A stretch of 64,000 bases of DNA from Xiphydria camelus (lineage: Eukaryota; Arthropoda; Insecta; Hymenoptera; Xiphydriidae). Shown piece by piece: positions 45,000 to 57,281 of the stretch. The first letter of the stretch is position 1, and every line of letters starts with the position of its first letter. The position numbers and the translations under genes were made by a program. Below the pieces are notes generated by a model. That model saw only the letters and a program-made list of their open reading frames with translations. It was not told where the DNA came from and searched no databases. The stretch covers positions 15,038,876 to 15,102,875 of the forward strand of contig OY783198.1 of the NCBI GenBank assembly GCA_963678675.1, read 5' to 3'.

Positions 45000-45160
45000 G
45001 GGAGAGCGCCCACCAAAATGGCGTGGCATAAGACGTGGCAGCGACGTGGCAAAAGTCGTTGTTTGAACTCGTAGTGGCATGCTAGATGCATATCGAAACA
45101 ATGGTTTTTGCCACGTCGCTGCCACGTCTTATGCCACGCCACTTTGGTGGGCGCTCTCCC
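45000..45160. repeat. 161-bp hairpin element
   Basis: The arms GGGAGAGCGCCCACCAAA and TGGCGTGGCATAAGACGTGG with their complements form a ~55-bp, nearly perfect stem around a ~50-bp loop. Confidence 0.85.
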
Positions 45161-46335
45161 TTAGTCGGACGATCGGTATGGTCATCCGTGCGTCATCGGG
45201 GTGTTTTATTGACGGCCCGTAGCCCCTAGGTTTTCCCCGTCAAAATCGTTCCTCACACAAATAAAAGACGTATAGAATTCGTATCAGCAATACGCCTTTT
45301 GCGTAGAGCCCGTGCACACTATCACAAGTATAAATGTGTATTGTATGTATACGGAAAACAGCGCCGCCATGCTGGGTTTCTTGGCGAAACACAACACTGG
45401 GGTGTAAATTCTCTATATGAACATGCGCGTAACACAAACAAAAGCTACGCTTGTGAAAGTACGCAAAAGGCCTATACGGGCTCATGATCGGTTTGATAAA
45501 CTTTAACGAAAAACATATATTGTACGTATATCGAATAAGTATAATATACGTATCAAAAAAACGTCTTCATTTTAGTTATCGGAGAACCGTTTTTATACTT
45601 ACATTTTACGTTCCTTATTACCGCGCGTATAAAATGTGGATAACAAACACGGGTTGTAAAGTATCGTTAAATAAACGTATAGTTAATACCTATACATTTT
45701 ATACGCACCGGTACAAATGTACGTATAAAATACGTATAAAATTCGTATCAGAGCAATACGAGCCTATGATCAGTTTGATAAACCTTAACGAAAAACGTAT
45801 ATTATACGTATATCGAATAAGTATAATATACGTATCAAAAAACGTCTTCATTTTAGTTATCGGAGAACCGGTTTTATACGTAGATTTTACGTTCCTTATT
45901 ACCGCGCGTATAAAATGTGGATAACAAACACGGGTTGTAAAGTATCGTTAAATAAACGTATAGTTAATACCTATACATTTTATACGCACCGGTACAAATG
46001 TACGTATAAAATACGTATAAAATTCGTATCAGAGCAATACGGGCCTATGATCGGTTTGATAAACCTTAACGAAAAACGTATATTGTACGTATATCGAATA
46101 AGTATAATATACGTATCCAAAAACGTCTTCATTTTAGTTATCGGAGAACCGGTTTTATACGTATATTTTACGTTTCTCATTACTTTACGTATAAAATATA
46201 GGTAAAATACACGGGTTATAACGTACCGTTAAATAAACGTATAGTTATAATATACGTATATTTTTTATACGGAACCGTTTTTATACGTCTTTTTTCATAT
46301 ATTATACGTATATTATACGTAATCGTGGTTATTGG

Positions 46336-47578
46336 GATGGTTCAAAAAGTTCAAATCGAGCGATACAAACCTTACAAATGACGAAGGAAGAGGTCAACCA
46401 TCTGATTTCGACGACCAGGCACTTTTGGCAACCGTGGAAGAAGACGACGTTTTTGAAATGAAGGCACGATTCATCTCCAGTGACGAGATTCTTCAGGAAG
46501 GGTGCTTGCTCGTTTCGCTGCAGTAAATCGGTGAAAATTCGGACACGTTCGGCTTTGTTGTGGTCGGAGAGTTCGTGGGGGACCCATACAGCCAATTTTC
46601 ATACTTTTCTGAGCTTTTTGAGACGATGAACTATGGCCGAATGGTCCACATCAAAGTCGTCGGCCAGTATTCGTATTGTCAAGCTTTCGTCTTCTTCCAC
46701 GGCTGCCAAAAGTGCCTGGTCGCTGAAATTAGATGGTCGACCTCTTCCTTCTTCATCTGTAATGTTTGCATCGCCCGATTTGAACTTTTTGAACCATCTT
46801 TCAACTTCGCTTTTGCTGATTGTTCCCTCGCCGAAAAGTTCGTTGAGATCGCGAAATGACTGTGCCGCCTTCCATCTTTCTTGAAGTGGTAGAGCATGAT
46901 ATGACGAATATGGATATGATTTTCGACACGAATTTTATTAATTAAATAGAGAAGATTATTTTAATGAAAAAAAAATAAACAAAATGCCAATTTTTAAAGA
47001 AATAGAAGCCGCCAAAAAAGCCGCAATAATTATGCACCAACCCAATATTAGTCTGCGTGACTGATATATTAATATTGAATGACAATTCTAAAGGCGCGTC
47101 CTCACTGAGTCGACATTGTCGATCGACTCTGTCGACTCAGTGAGGACGCGCCTTTAGAATTATCATTCAATATTAATGTATTAGTCACGTAGACTAACAG
47201 TTTTACTTATATTATACGTCCAATGATTACATAGACAGCGTAGTCACGCATATTATGGAGAATAAAACTTTAGAATGGCTTTTACTCAGAAATGGTGAAT
47301 CTTAGGAAAAAAGTGTAAGAACAATTTTTGTAGAGAATTATATGGCCTGCAGTTTTTGTCTGAGCTATTTTTATCATGAAACTAACCGTTTCGCTAATAA
47401 ATCCAAAAACCCATTTTGGCGAACTTTGACCTTGCATAAAATTTTTTGCACACACGGGATCGATGGGGACTTTTCACAATTTCATTATAATGGTATCCTT
47501 AACGTTCATGTAAATTTTCAGTTTCTTGGGAATTTATGCAAGGGTACCCCTATTTTTTAGGCTAACTTGACCGGACTA
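46336..47578. mobile_element. Composite fold-back element, copy 2 (inverted, 5'-truncated)
   Basis: In order: partial self-inverted mariner (46336-47045, ending at a TIR ...AATTATGCACCAACCCAA), central hairpin (about 47046-47198), and one outer arm ending TTGACCGGACTA (47578). This is the reverse complement of copy 1 (12211-14692) with one arm and part of the mariner missing, and without the 549-bp MITE. The mariner occupies the same TA beside the hairpin, so the composite spread after the mariner entered. Frames at 46329-46595 and 46679-46897 are mariner N-terminal fragments. Confidence 0.85.
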
Positions 47579-47681
47579 TATTGGAAGGAAGTTGAACGTT
47601 TGTCATAATAACAAATCGCAGGTTTCCATAAGGTGTTACATGTAATCTTGTGACTAAAATTATTGAAAATAAAAGTTATGG

Positions 47682-48598
47682 GTGATATTGTTATTAGTTA
47701 TGATTTTCAGTCACTGCTTTACGAATGCAGATAGTTTATTCAATAAAGGCAAAGTATTAGTAGAAGCCGGACATGTTTTAAATGTAGAAGAACGGCAGAT
47801 GAGCGGATGTACTTTGTCAATTATTTGTGCAAGAGTTATTCGCCAAACGTCAGTAACTAAGCCTGCTTATAAGACTGGAGGTAAAATAATGGAATAAACT
47901 ATGACTCAATGCAAAATTATGATATTGTCATATGTATTTTACATTTTGAAATAAATTTGGAGGGAAATCGGTATGTGAAAAAATCAAAATGTGAGTGCAT
48001 AGCTGGTGAGAACGGCAATTGTAAACAAGTTGGTGCTTTAGTTTGTTTTATAAATAATGAAGTCAGTCTTTCAAAGACTTGTGAAGAAAGAGAATGGGGA
48101 AAACCGTCAGCCAAAGTTAGTGGTCAACAAAAGTATGCAAAAGGGAAATTACTCGAAGATCTGTGGCCATTAAAATGTGCAAAAAATGAATATGATGCTT
48201 ATGTCATTACTGATGTAGATCTGAAAGAAATCCCATCAAATCTTCAGATAATGATGAAGGCAGAAACGATATCTGATGGTATGCAATGTTGTAAAGCCAT
48301 TTTGAATTATTTATTGAACAAAGTGATAAGTACAAGTTGCGAATATATTGGTGTAAATACGTCGCACAGTGGGCTAGATCTGGAAAAATGTGGACAAAAA
48401 TATAAGGGGTCATTCTTTACATTTAAAATTTTGCAGACAGCTATTATTTACGTCCCTGATGACGAATCCGTTTCCGCATTTTTTAAAAAACAAAATGGCG
48501 GTCCAATATATCCAATATATGGCAAACCCTCTTGTAGAAAATTATCAATTTTGTACGAAAATGAGGATTATATGGATTTTTTGGGTCATCGATCATAA
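47682..48598 (+). pseudogene. SWIM-finger-like protein fragment
   Basis: Frame 47682-47897 (DSLFNKGKVLVEAGHVLNVE) shifts to 47909-48598. There HFEINLEGNRYVKKSKCECI leads to CECIAGENGNCKQVGALVCF, close to the SWIM zinc-finger pattern C-x-C-xn-C-x-H with Q in place of the final His. CEEREWGKPSAK follows, as in transposon-associated SWIM/YqaJ proteins. The C-terminal ~40 codons run into the KQNGG repeat and are not original. Frameshift, missing His and loss of downstream domains indicate a relic. Confidence 0.5.
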
Positions 48599-48880
48599 AT
48601 CTGTTTTCATATGCTTCAAAATCAAAATGGCAGATCCAATATGGCAGACCCTTTCGTGAAAAACGTATCAGATTTTTTAAAAACTGCAGATTATGGGTTT
48701 TCTTGGGTTGCTAATTTCGAATTCGTTTTCGTATGTTTTAGAAACAAAATGGCGAATCCAATATGGCGGAACTCCTTTAAAAAATTTCAGTTTTTCCCAA
48801 AACTGATGTCGAACTATGACGGCGTTTTTGCTTATTTCTCAAAGAGGGAGCCTCAATACATGCTTTATCAAAAGGTAAGA
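48480..48880. repeat. Degenerate ~120-bp tandem repeat around AAAATGGCGGATCCAATATGGC
   Basis: Three diverged units (about 48470, 48600 and 48720) share ATGGCRRATCCAATATGGC and TTTTCGTATG-like words. The nominal ORFs at 48390-48883 are read-throughs of these units. Confidence 0.65.
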
Positions 48881-49539
48881 TAGGTAGCTGTCAAACCTGC
48901 GCGTATGTGACGAACCGAAACTACGTACTTTTGACGTTTTCATATTTGCATTATTCCTTAAGTAAAATCGTTCCTCGTAAAGTGCTATTCATTTTGTGTT
49001 GAAGTGTGTGACATTAATTTGGCTCAATGGAAGGTGTTCCTGAAGATAAGTAGTATGTTTGCATATATTTTGACATTTTAAAATAATGACCTTTTCTCAT
49101 TAAACAAAACAATTAAAAACTGCGATTTACAGCTGTTTTAAAATAACTTATTGGTAGAAATCATTAAAAATAGCTTATCGCCCGCTACCGCCCACAATCT
49201 AGTTTTATATTCATTTCATAGCTAATACCTTATAGAAAAGGAATTTTGGATAAGTGAGTGCCAAAACTTGCCTATTCGAATTTGGCACAGCCTGAATCAC
49301 TACCGCGTGCATTTTAGAGTCTGTGAGAAGTTATGCGAAAAAGAGCGCGGAGCGTATAATCGGTCCTCTTCACACCGGTATTGTTGGTAAACATACGACA
49401 ATGGATTCCTAATTAGCGACCCAAAAAAATGGAACCCGCAGTATTGGTATTCTTGTGAATTACAACACTTTGACAGTTGTGAAACACCATAACGAAAAAA
49501 TAAATTGGGGTCTGAAGGGGTTAATTAACTAGGTAAAGT
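48881..49539. other. Unassigned stretch before the satellite
   Basis: No open frame, hairpin or recognisable repeat. An ATG at about 49027 opens only a few codons. Confidence 0.4.
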
Positions 49540-52500
49540 CCCGCGAAACCCCTCTAGAAGAAGTTTCTATTGTTATAAAAAAATTCAAAATCGTATTTTC
49601 GGTGATATCACCTCGGCATCGTTTGTCCATCACTAGGTACAGTCTCCGTACTCCTTTGCGTCGTTTGTCCAACCCCTGAAACCCCTCTACAAGAAGTTTT
49701 TATTGTTATAAAAAAATTCAAAATCGTATTTTCGGTGATATCACCTCGGCATCGTTTGTCCTTCTCTAGATACAGTCTCCGTACTACTTTGCGTCGTTTG
49801 TCCAACCCCTGATACCCCTATACAAGAAGTTTTTTTTCATACAAAAAAATTCAAAATCGTATTTTCGGTGATATCACCTCGGCATCGTTTGTCCATCACT
49901 AGGTACAGTCTCCGTACTCCTTTGCGTCGTTTGTCCAACCCCTGAAACCCCTCTACAAGAAGTTTTTATTGTTATAAAAAAATTCAAAATCGTATTTTCG
50001 GTGATATCACCTCGGCATCGTTTGTCCTTCTCTAGATACAGTCTCCGTACTACTTTGCGTCGTTTGTCCAACCCCTGATACCCCTATACAAGAAGTTTTT
50101 TTCATACAAAAAAATTCAAAATCGTATTTTCGGTGATATCACCTCGGCATCGTTTGTCCATCTCTAGATACAGTCTCCGTACTACTTTGCGTCGTTTGTC
50201 CAGCCCCTGAAACCCCTCTAGAAGAAGTTTCTATTGTTATAAAAAAATTCAAAATCGTATTTTCGGTGATATCACCTCGGCATCGTTTGTCCATCACTAG
50301 GTACAGTCTCCGTACTCCTTTGCGTCGTTTGTCCAACCCCTGAAACCCCTCTACAAGAAGTTTTTATTGTTATAAAAAAATTCAAAATCGTATTTTCGGT
50401 GATATCACCTCGGCATCGTTTGTCCTTCTCTAGATACAGTCTCCGTACTACTTTGCGTCGTTTGTCCAACCCCTGATACCCCTATACAAGAAGTTTTTTT
50501 TCATACAAAAAAATTCAAAATCGTATTTTCGGTGATATCACCTCGGCATCGTTTGTCCATCACTAGGTACAGTCTCCGTACTCCTTTGCGTCGTTTGTCC
50601 AACCCCTGAAACCCCTCTACAAGAAGTTTTTATTGTTATAAAAAAATTCAAAATCGTATTTTCGGTGATATCACCTCGGCATCGTTTGTCCATCTCTAGG
50701 TACAGTCTCTGTACTCCTTTGCATCGTTTGTCCAACCCCTGATACCCCTCTACAAGAAGTTTTTTTTTCATACAAAGAAATTCAAAATCGTATTTTCGGT
50801 GATACCACCTCGGCATCGTTTGTCCATCTCTAGATACAGTCTCCGTACTACTTTGCATCGTTTGTCCAACCCCTGAAACCCCTCTAGAAGAAGTTTCTAT
50901 TGTTATAAAAAAATTCAAAATCGTATTTTCGGTGATATCACCTCGGGATCGTTTGTCCATCACTAGGTACAGTCTCTGTACTCCTTTGCGTCGTTTGTCC
51001 AACCCCTGAAACCCCTCTACAAGAAGTTTTTATTGTTATAAAAAAATTCAAAATCGTATTTTCGGTGATATCACCTCGGCATCGTTTGTCCTTCTCTAGA
51101 TACAGTCTCCGTACTACTTTGCGTCGTTTGTCCAACCCCTGATACCCCTCTACAAGAAGTTTTTTTTCATACAAAAAAATTCAAAATCGTATTTTCGGTG
51201 ATATCACCTCGGCATCGTTTGTCCATCTCTAGATACAGTCTCCGTACTCCTTTGCGTCGTTTGTCCAACCCCTGAAACCCCTCTACAAGAAGTTTTTATT
51301 GTTATAAAAAAATTCAAAATCGTATTTTCGGTGATATCACCTCGGCATCGTTTGTCCTTCTCTAGATACAGTCTCCGTACTACTTTGCGTCGTTTGTCCA
51401 ACCCCTGATACCCCTATACAAGAAGTTTTTTTCATACAAAAAAATTCAAAATCGTATTTTCGGTGATATCACCTCGGCATCGTTTGTCCTTCTCTAGATA
51501 CAGTCTCCGTACTACTTTGCGTCGTTTGTCCAACCCCTGATACCCCTATACAAGAAGTTTTTTTCATACAAAAAAATTCAAAATCGTATTTTCGGTGATA
51601 TCACCTCGGCATCGTTTGTCCATCTCTAGATACAGTCTCCGTACTACTTTGCGTCGTTTGTCCAGCCCCTGAAACCCCTCTAGAAGAAGTTTCTATTGTT
51701 ATAAAAAAATTCAAAATCGTATTTTCGGTGATATCACCTCGGCATCGTTTGTCCATCACTAGGTACAGTCTCCGTACTCCTTTGCGTCGTTTGTCCAACC
51801 CCTGAAACCCCTCTACAAGAAGTTTTTATTGTTATAAAAAAATTCAAAATCGTATTTTCGGTGATATCACCTCGGCATCGTTTGTCCTTCTCTAGATACA
51901 GTCTCCGTACTACTTTGCGTCGTTTGTCCAACCCCTGATACCCCTATACAAGAAGTTTTTTTTCATACAAAAAAATTCAAAATCGTATTTTCGGTGATAT
52001 CACCTCGGCATCGTTTGTCCATCACTAGGTACAGTCTCCGTACTCCTTTGCGTCGTTTGTCCAACCCCTGAAACCCCTCTACAAGAAGTTTTTATTGTTA
52101 TAAAAAAATTCAAAATCGTATTTTCGGTGATATCACCTCGGCATCGTTTGTCCATCTCTAGGTACAGTCTCTGTACTCCTTTGCATCGTTTGTCCAACCC
52201 CTGATACCCCTCTACAAGAAGTTTTTTTTTCATACAAAGAAATTCAAAATCGTATTTTCGGTGATACCACCTCGGCATCGTTTGTCCATCTCTAGATACA
52301 GTCTCCGTACTACTTTGCATCGTTTGTCCAACCCCTGAAACCCCTCTAGAAGAAGTTTCTATTGTTATAAAAAAATTCAAAATCGTATTTTCGGTGATAT
52401 CACCTCGGGATCGTTTGTCCATCACTAGGTACAGTCTCTGTACTCCTTTGCGTCGTTTGTCCAACCCCTGAAACCCCTCTACAAGAAGTTTTTATTGTTA

Positions 52501-53596
52501 TAAAAAAATTCAAAATCGTATTTTCGGTGATATCACCTCGGCATCGTTTGTCCTTCTCTAGATACAGTCTCCGTACTACTTTGCGTCGTTTGTCCAACCC
52601 CTGATACCCCTCTACAAGAAGTTTTTTTTCATACAAAAAAATTCAAAATCGTATTTTCGGTGATATCACCTCGGCATCGTTTGTCCATCTCTAGATACAG
52701 TCTCCGTACTCCTTTGCGTCGTTTGTCCAACCCCTGAAACCCCTCTACAAGAAGTTTTTATTGTTATAAAAAAATTCAAAATCGTATTTTCGGTGATATC
52801 ACCTCGGCATCGTTTGTCCTTCTCTAGATACAGTCTCCGTACTACTTTGCGTCGTTTGTCCAACCCCTGATACCCCTATACAAGAAGTTTTTTTCATACA
52901 AAAAAATTCAAAATCGTATTTTCGGTGATATCACCTCGGCATCGTTTGTCCATCTCTAGATACAGTCTCCGTACTACTTTGCGTCGTTTGTCCAACCCCT
53001 GAAACCCCTCTAGAAGAAGTTTTTTTTCATACAAAAAAATTCAAAATCGTATTTTCGGTGATATCACCTCGGCATCGTTTGTCCATCACTAGGTACAGTC
53101 TCCGTACTCCTTTGCGTCGTTTGTCCAACCCCTGAAACCCCTCTACAAGAAGTTTTTATTGTTATAAAAAAATTCAAAATCGTATTTTCGGTGATATCAC
53201 CTCGGCATCGTTTGTCCTTCTCTAGATACAGTCTCCGTACTACTTTGCGTCGTTTGTCCAACCCCTGATACCCCTATACAAGAAGTTTTTTTCATACAAA
53301 AAAATTTAAAATCGTATTTTCGGTGATATCACCTCGGCATCGTTTGTCCATCTCTAGATACAGTCTCCGTACTACTTTGCGTCGTTTGTCCAGCCCCTGA
53401 AACCCCTCTAGAAGAAGTTTTTTTTCATACAAAAAAATTCAAAATCGTATTTTCGGTGATATCACCTCGGCATCGTTTGTCCATCTCTAGATACAGTCTC
53501 CGTACTACTTTGCGTCGTTTGTCCAGCCCCTGAAACCCCTCTAGAAGAAGTTTTTTTTCATACAAAAAAATTCAAAATCGTTTTTTCGGTGATCAC
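49540..53596. repeat. 133-bp satellite array, left block (~30 units)
   Basis: The word CCTCGG recurs at 49611, 49744 and 49877, giving a 133-bp period. Each unit contains the perfect palindrome GGTGATATCACC and the words CATCGTTTGTCC and CAACCCCTGA. Two unit types alternate: type A has ATTGTTATAAAAAAATTC and type B has TTTTCATACAAAAAAATTC, giving ~266-bp dimers in places. Segment 50139-51401 recurs at 51601-52863 (offset 1462 = 11 units). The minus-strand 65-codon frames in each unit are a property of the repeat. Confidence 0.97.
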
Positions 53597-54163
53597 TTTT
53601 TTTTTTTTTTTTTTTTAAGGAGGGGGAATGCTTTTTACGCACACCCGGGCGGCAAGACCCCGGGCCGTGTGGGACTCGAGACACCTCGCCGCAGTAGCCT
53701 GCGTGTGCAATGCGAGGGCCCCCTACCCACTAAACCTAAACCTCCAGCCGAAAATATCCCCTTTCTCTGAGAGTTCCCGGAAACAACCCGATGGCCAGAC
53801 TGCAGAATAACTCTCAGGGGGTACGAGCACAAGCTCTCCAAGATGCGTTTCGTGCCATCTACCACGGTAATGACGCAACATGCATATATGTTCCTACATG
53901 CATGTGTACGTCGCCACCAAATGCGCCGACTTGACGCTGCCACCAAATGGCAAGGGGGGGGGGTCGAGAGCGACACTGGAGGGGAGTACGCGCAAACCAC
54001 CTCCCGGGTCGACCAACCACCAATACCATGCCACCACCAAACGAGGGACCAAATGTCGCCGAAGCTGTTTTGTGCACCGGCAGGCGCATTGCCGCTAGCC
54101 GAGGGTGGTGGGGAACAACCCCCCACCAAACCGCAGCACAACGGTGCCGGTATGCATCTTATT

Positions 54164-57100
54164 CTAGAGGTCCCGGTAATTTCGACCAGCAGCCTCTCTG
54201 GTCCTTTCGGCCTCCTCTTTCCTGGTTAGGACCGCTTTCGCGAACCTAGCCACAGCGAACCAATTCTCCTTGCATGCAAGCATGCGAGGGAGAATACTTT
54301 CCCACGTCATGTTGTCACCCACGAAGGTGCGCAACACAACCCTTTCCTGCTCCCAAGCAGGGCATTCGCTCAGCGTGTGTTCGGCCGAGTCGAATTCCCC
54401 ATCGCAATGGTGGCATCGGGGAGACCCTTCCCGGTTTATCCTGAAAAGGAACTCCCCGAAGCAACCATGCCCGCTCATAAGTTGCGTCAGGTGAAAAGAC
54501 GTCCGTCCGTGCTTGCGGTCCAACCACCTGTCAAAAACAGGTAGAATGGCATTCCGCACCCTCGCGCCCGGGAGGTTTTCCCCCTGTAGCGTAATTCGCC
54601 ACTGCACCCTGGTGAGCGCTTTCGCCGCCTTAACAATTTCGCGCTTTCTCACCGGCTGATCGTCCTCGTTTTCCCGCAAGACCCGTATCCGGTCGTGGAC
54701 CCGACGGAGGCATTCCGCCAGCAAATGTAGCGGAGGAATCCGCGCCAACACCAAGGTCGCTTCCAAGGAGAGCGTACGATATGCTCTTATCACCCTGAGA
54801 GCCATCCTACGCTGAACAGCCAACAGAGGGCCCCGATACGTCTTGTAGGCACTCAGGCGATGACTCCACAGGGGAGCACCGTACAGCATCACCGAGTGCA
54901 CTACATTTGCGTATAGGCGCCTCCTCGCCTCACCTGGTCCGTTCAAGTTTGGGAGAATTCTCCACAGATTCTCTACCACTTTATCGGTCTTTACCCTCAC
55001 GAACTCAAAGTGCGGCTTGAAAGATAGGGCTCGATCAAATATGACCCCCAAGTATCTCATTGAGGGCTGGATCGCCACCATCTCACCCCCCACATACACT
55101 TTAAGACCCCCCATACTTGCCGCGGCACCGAACCACATGGCCACTGTTTTTGCGGGAGCAATCTTCAGCCCTAATTCGTTTATACGGAATGCCACCGCGC
55201 CCACCTGTCTTGCAGCCAATAGGGAAGCCCTTCCCGGGTCCCGACAACGAGCCAAGACCAGGGTATCGTCCGCGTAAGCCACGACCTTACACCCATGGAG
55301 TCTCTCCACTTCGAGAGCATAGTCGTAGCCGATGTTCCACAGGAGAGGCCCCAAGACGGAACCCTGCGGAACACCGGCCCGAACCTCGCAAGAGTGAACC
55401 TCGCCATCTTCCCCCAGGAACCTGATGGACCGTGCATGAAGGTAGTCCCTCACAATGGCGACCAGATACTCCGGTAAGGCCTTTTGCCTCATTTGTGCCA
55501 GAATGCTATCCCACGGCAGAGTGTTGAAGGCGTTCTGGATGTCTATAGCGACCGCCAGAACAACCTCCCCCAACTCCATGGCCTCTTCCACGAAGTCCCT
55601 GACCTCGAACATGGCGTCCAGGGTGGATAGCCTCGGGCGGAACCCAAACTGGCAGTCCGAAAGTCCCCGTCCTGGCAGGGCATTGAGGGAACCCACGATC
55701 CTGTCCACGATAATCCTCTCAAGGCCCTTCCCGACGTCATCCAAAAGACATATGGGCCTATATTTGCCCCTGGATTCCTCGCCCGTCCCCTTGGGGATCA
55801 GCACAAGATTGGCCGTTTTCCAGCTTACCGGGAAACGACCAATCCTGAGGCATTCCGCATAAAGTTTGGCTAGTTCCCCCAGAGTTTCCTCTGTGGCAGA
55901 ACACCACCATCTAGCCCGTATTCCGTCCGGCCCCGGGGCTGAGGATTTCGCCTTCTTACCCAAAAGAGCCCGTCTCACCATGTTCGTAGACAGGTGGAGG
56001 TCCCTTGCCTCGTCACCCGGAATGGGGGGGAGGATCCCGTCCCACATTTGGAGATATCCCAGCGGACGCGCATGGGAAAAGTTTCCCTATCACCTGGTGC
56101 GCTTCCTCTAGGGGCATTGTCTCCGTAGCCGAAGGTGCGCTGGCTCGCAGCTTCCCCGTAACGATCCTATACGCACGGCCCCAGGGGTCGATGTCAAGAT
56201 GTTCGATGAGCTTCGACCACGCCAATGCACGAGCGCGACGGATTTCTCTCCGAAAGGCCTGGCGCTTGTCCTTGAAATCCTTCCGGAGAGTTTCCAGGAC
56301 CTCTGGGTCCACAGAGCCTCTTCCATTCATCCTCTGCGATCTCCTTCGCGCTGCTATGCACGTTCGCCTAAGCGCTGCAAGCCGGGGGGACCACCAAAAG
56401 GTATCTTTCGGCCCATGAACCTTGCGAACCCGTAAGGCCGCAACGTCACACGCCTGCGTGACAATCTCGACCACACGTCTGGCCCAATCATCCACAGACC
56501 GCTCCGAAGCTGCGTTTAAGGAGTCCGGCCTCCAAAAACCCACAGCTAGAGCCGCGCCAAACATGTCCCGGTCAAAAGATGCCTTGGACCAACGTGGGCC
56601 AAGGTCCGATCTGCTAGCCCGAGTTCCGCCACCAGAGATATGCCAGCTGGACGGCGCTAAATCGAAAACGATGTAGTAGTGATCAGAGAGCGACTCGTAC
56701 CTGTCGCCCCCGAGCACTCTCCACCCCGTTATGCCACGACTCAGATCGCGGGAGACCCACGTGAGGTCCACAACAGAAGAACCTGTCGCCCTGACACATG
56801 TGGGAGCCGTGCCGACATTTGCGAGGGACAAATTCAACTCAGCCATAAGGTCGAGGACTCTCTCCCCGCGAGAATTGGTGTCTCGGCACCCCCAAGATCT
56901 TGACCTGGCATTGAAGTCCCCAGCAACCAGGAGGGGATGCCCCCTGTGCCGAAAGACCTCATCCCTGAGCTCATCCAGAGCCTCTTCAAACTCCCCGATG
57001 TGTAAGTTGGGCGAGAAATAACAGGCCACAATTACCACCCCTCCACACGTAATAACCACGAAACCCCGCCCCTCGTGTCGCAGTACACAAGGGAGGGGAA

Positions 57101-57281
57101 TCGTGTCGCGCCAATATATAACCGCCAGACCCGTGCGATCTGAGTTCCAGCACGGTGAGACCGGAATGTGGTGAGGTTCCGAGAGGATCGCCAGATCCAC
57201 ACCCCATTCCCTCATTTGCTGAATGCACAGATCTTGTGCACTCGGGCTGCGGTTCAAGTTCGCCTGTATGACCTTAGCCAT
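54164..57281 (-). pseudogene. R1-clade ORF2: endonuclease, reverse transcriptase, zinc finger (one frameshift)
   Basis: ATG 57281 (MAKVIQANLNRSPSAQ) overlaps the ORF1 stop in ATGGCTAA. The EEP endonuclease has QANLN, SEPH, AGDFNARS and a final SDHYYIV. RT follows, with KSSAPGPDGI, CLLDDVGKGLERI, AIDIQNAFNTLPW, GVPQGSVLGPLLW and the catalytic AYADDTLVL. A C-terminal CHHCDGEFDSAEHTLSEC finger precedes a Lys/Arg-rich tail ending at 54164. The frame changes at about 56033-56039 inside a C7 run (frames 57350-56013 and 56047-54164); one C fewer would join them. Everything else is open for ~1,040 codons, so an assembly or homopolymer error is as likely as a real mutation. Confidence 0.9.

Larger units (their letters stand above)
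44340..46330. repeat. Tandem array, ~281-bp unit rich in TACGTATA
   Basis: Unit starts such as ATGATCRGTTTGATAAA occur at about 44618, 45484, 45766 and 46047, with repeated blocks GTATCGTTAAATAAACGTAT and GAAAAACRTATATTRTACGT. Spacing of the last three is ~281 bp. The array is interrupted by other sequence at about 44830-45240. ORFs across it repeat the same peptide and are not genes. Confidence 0.85.

Noticed and set aside
45240..46205. ORFs in the 281-bp array
   Set aside because: The peptide repeats with the array (for example ILYVYRISIIYVSK) and reflects TACGTATA-rich DNA.
49608..53261. Repeated minus-strand ORFs of 65-154 aa in the satellite
   Set aside because: They are the same 133-bp repeat read in one strand; 133 is not a multiple of three and frames open and close with unit variants. 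No start context, splice sites or family.
49540..53596. CRISPR-like array
   Set aside because: Units are full-length tandem repeats without unique spacers, in eukaryotic DNA.
53635..54141. Minus-strand 168-aa ORF in the LINE 3'UTR
   Set aside because: Lies downstream of the ORF2 stop with no motif; low-complexity Pro/Ser/Gly-rich.
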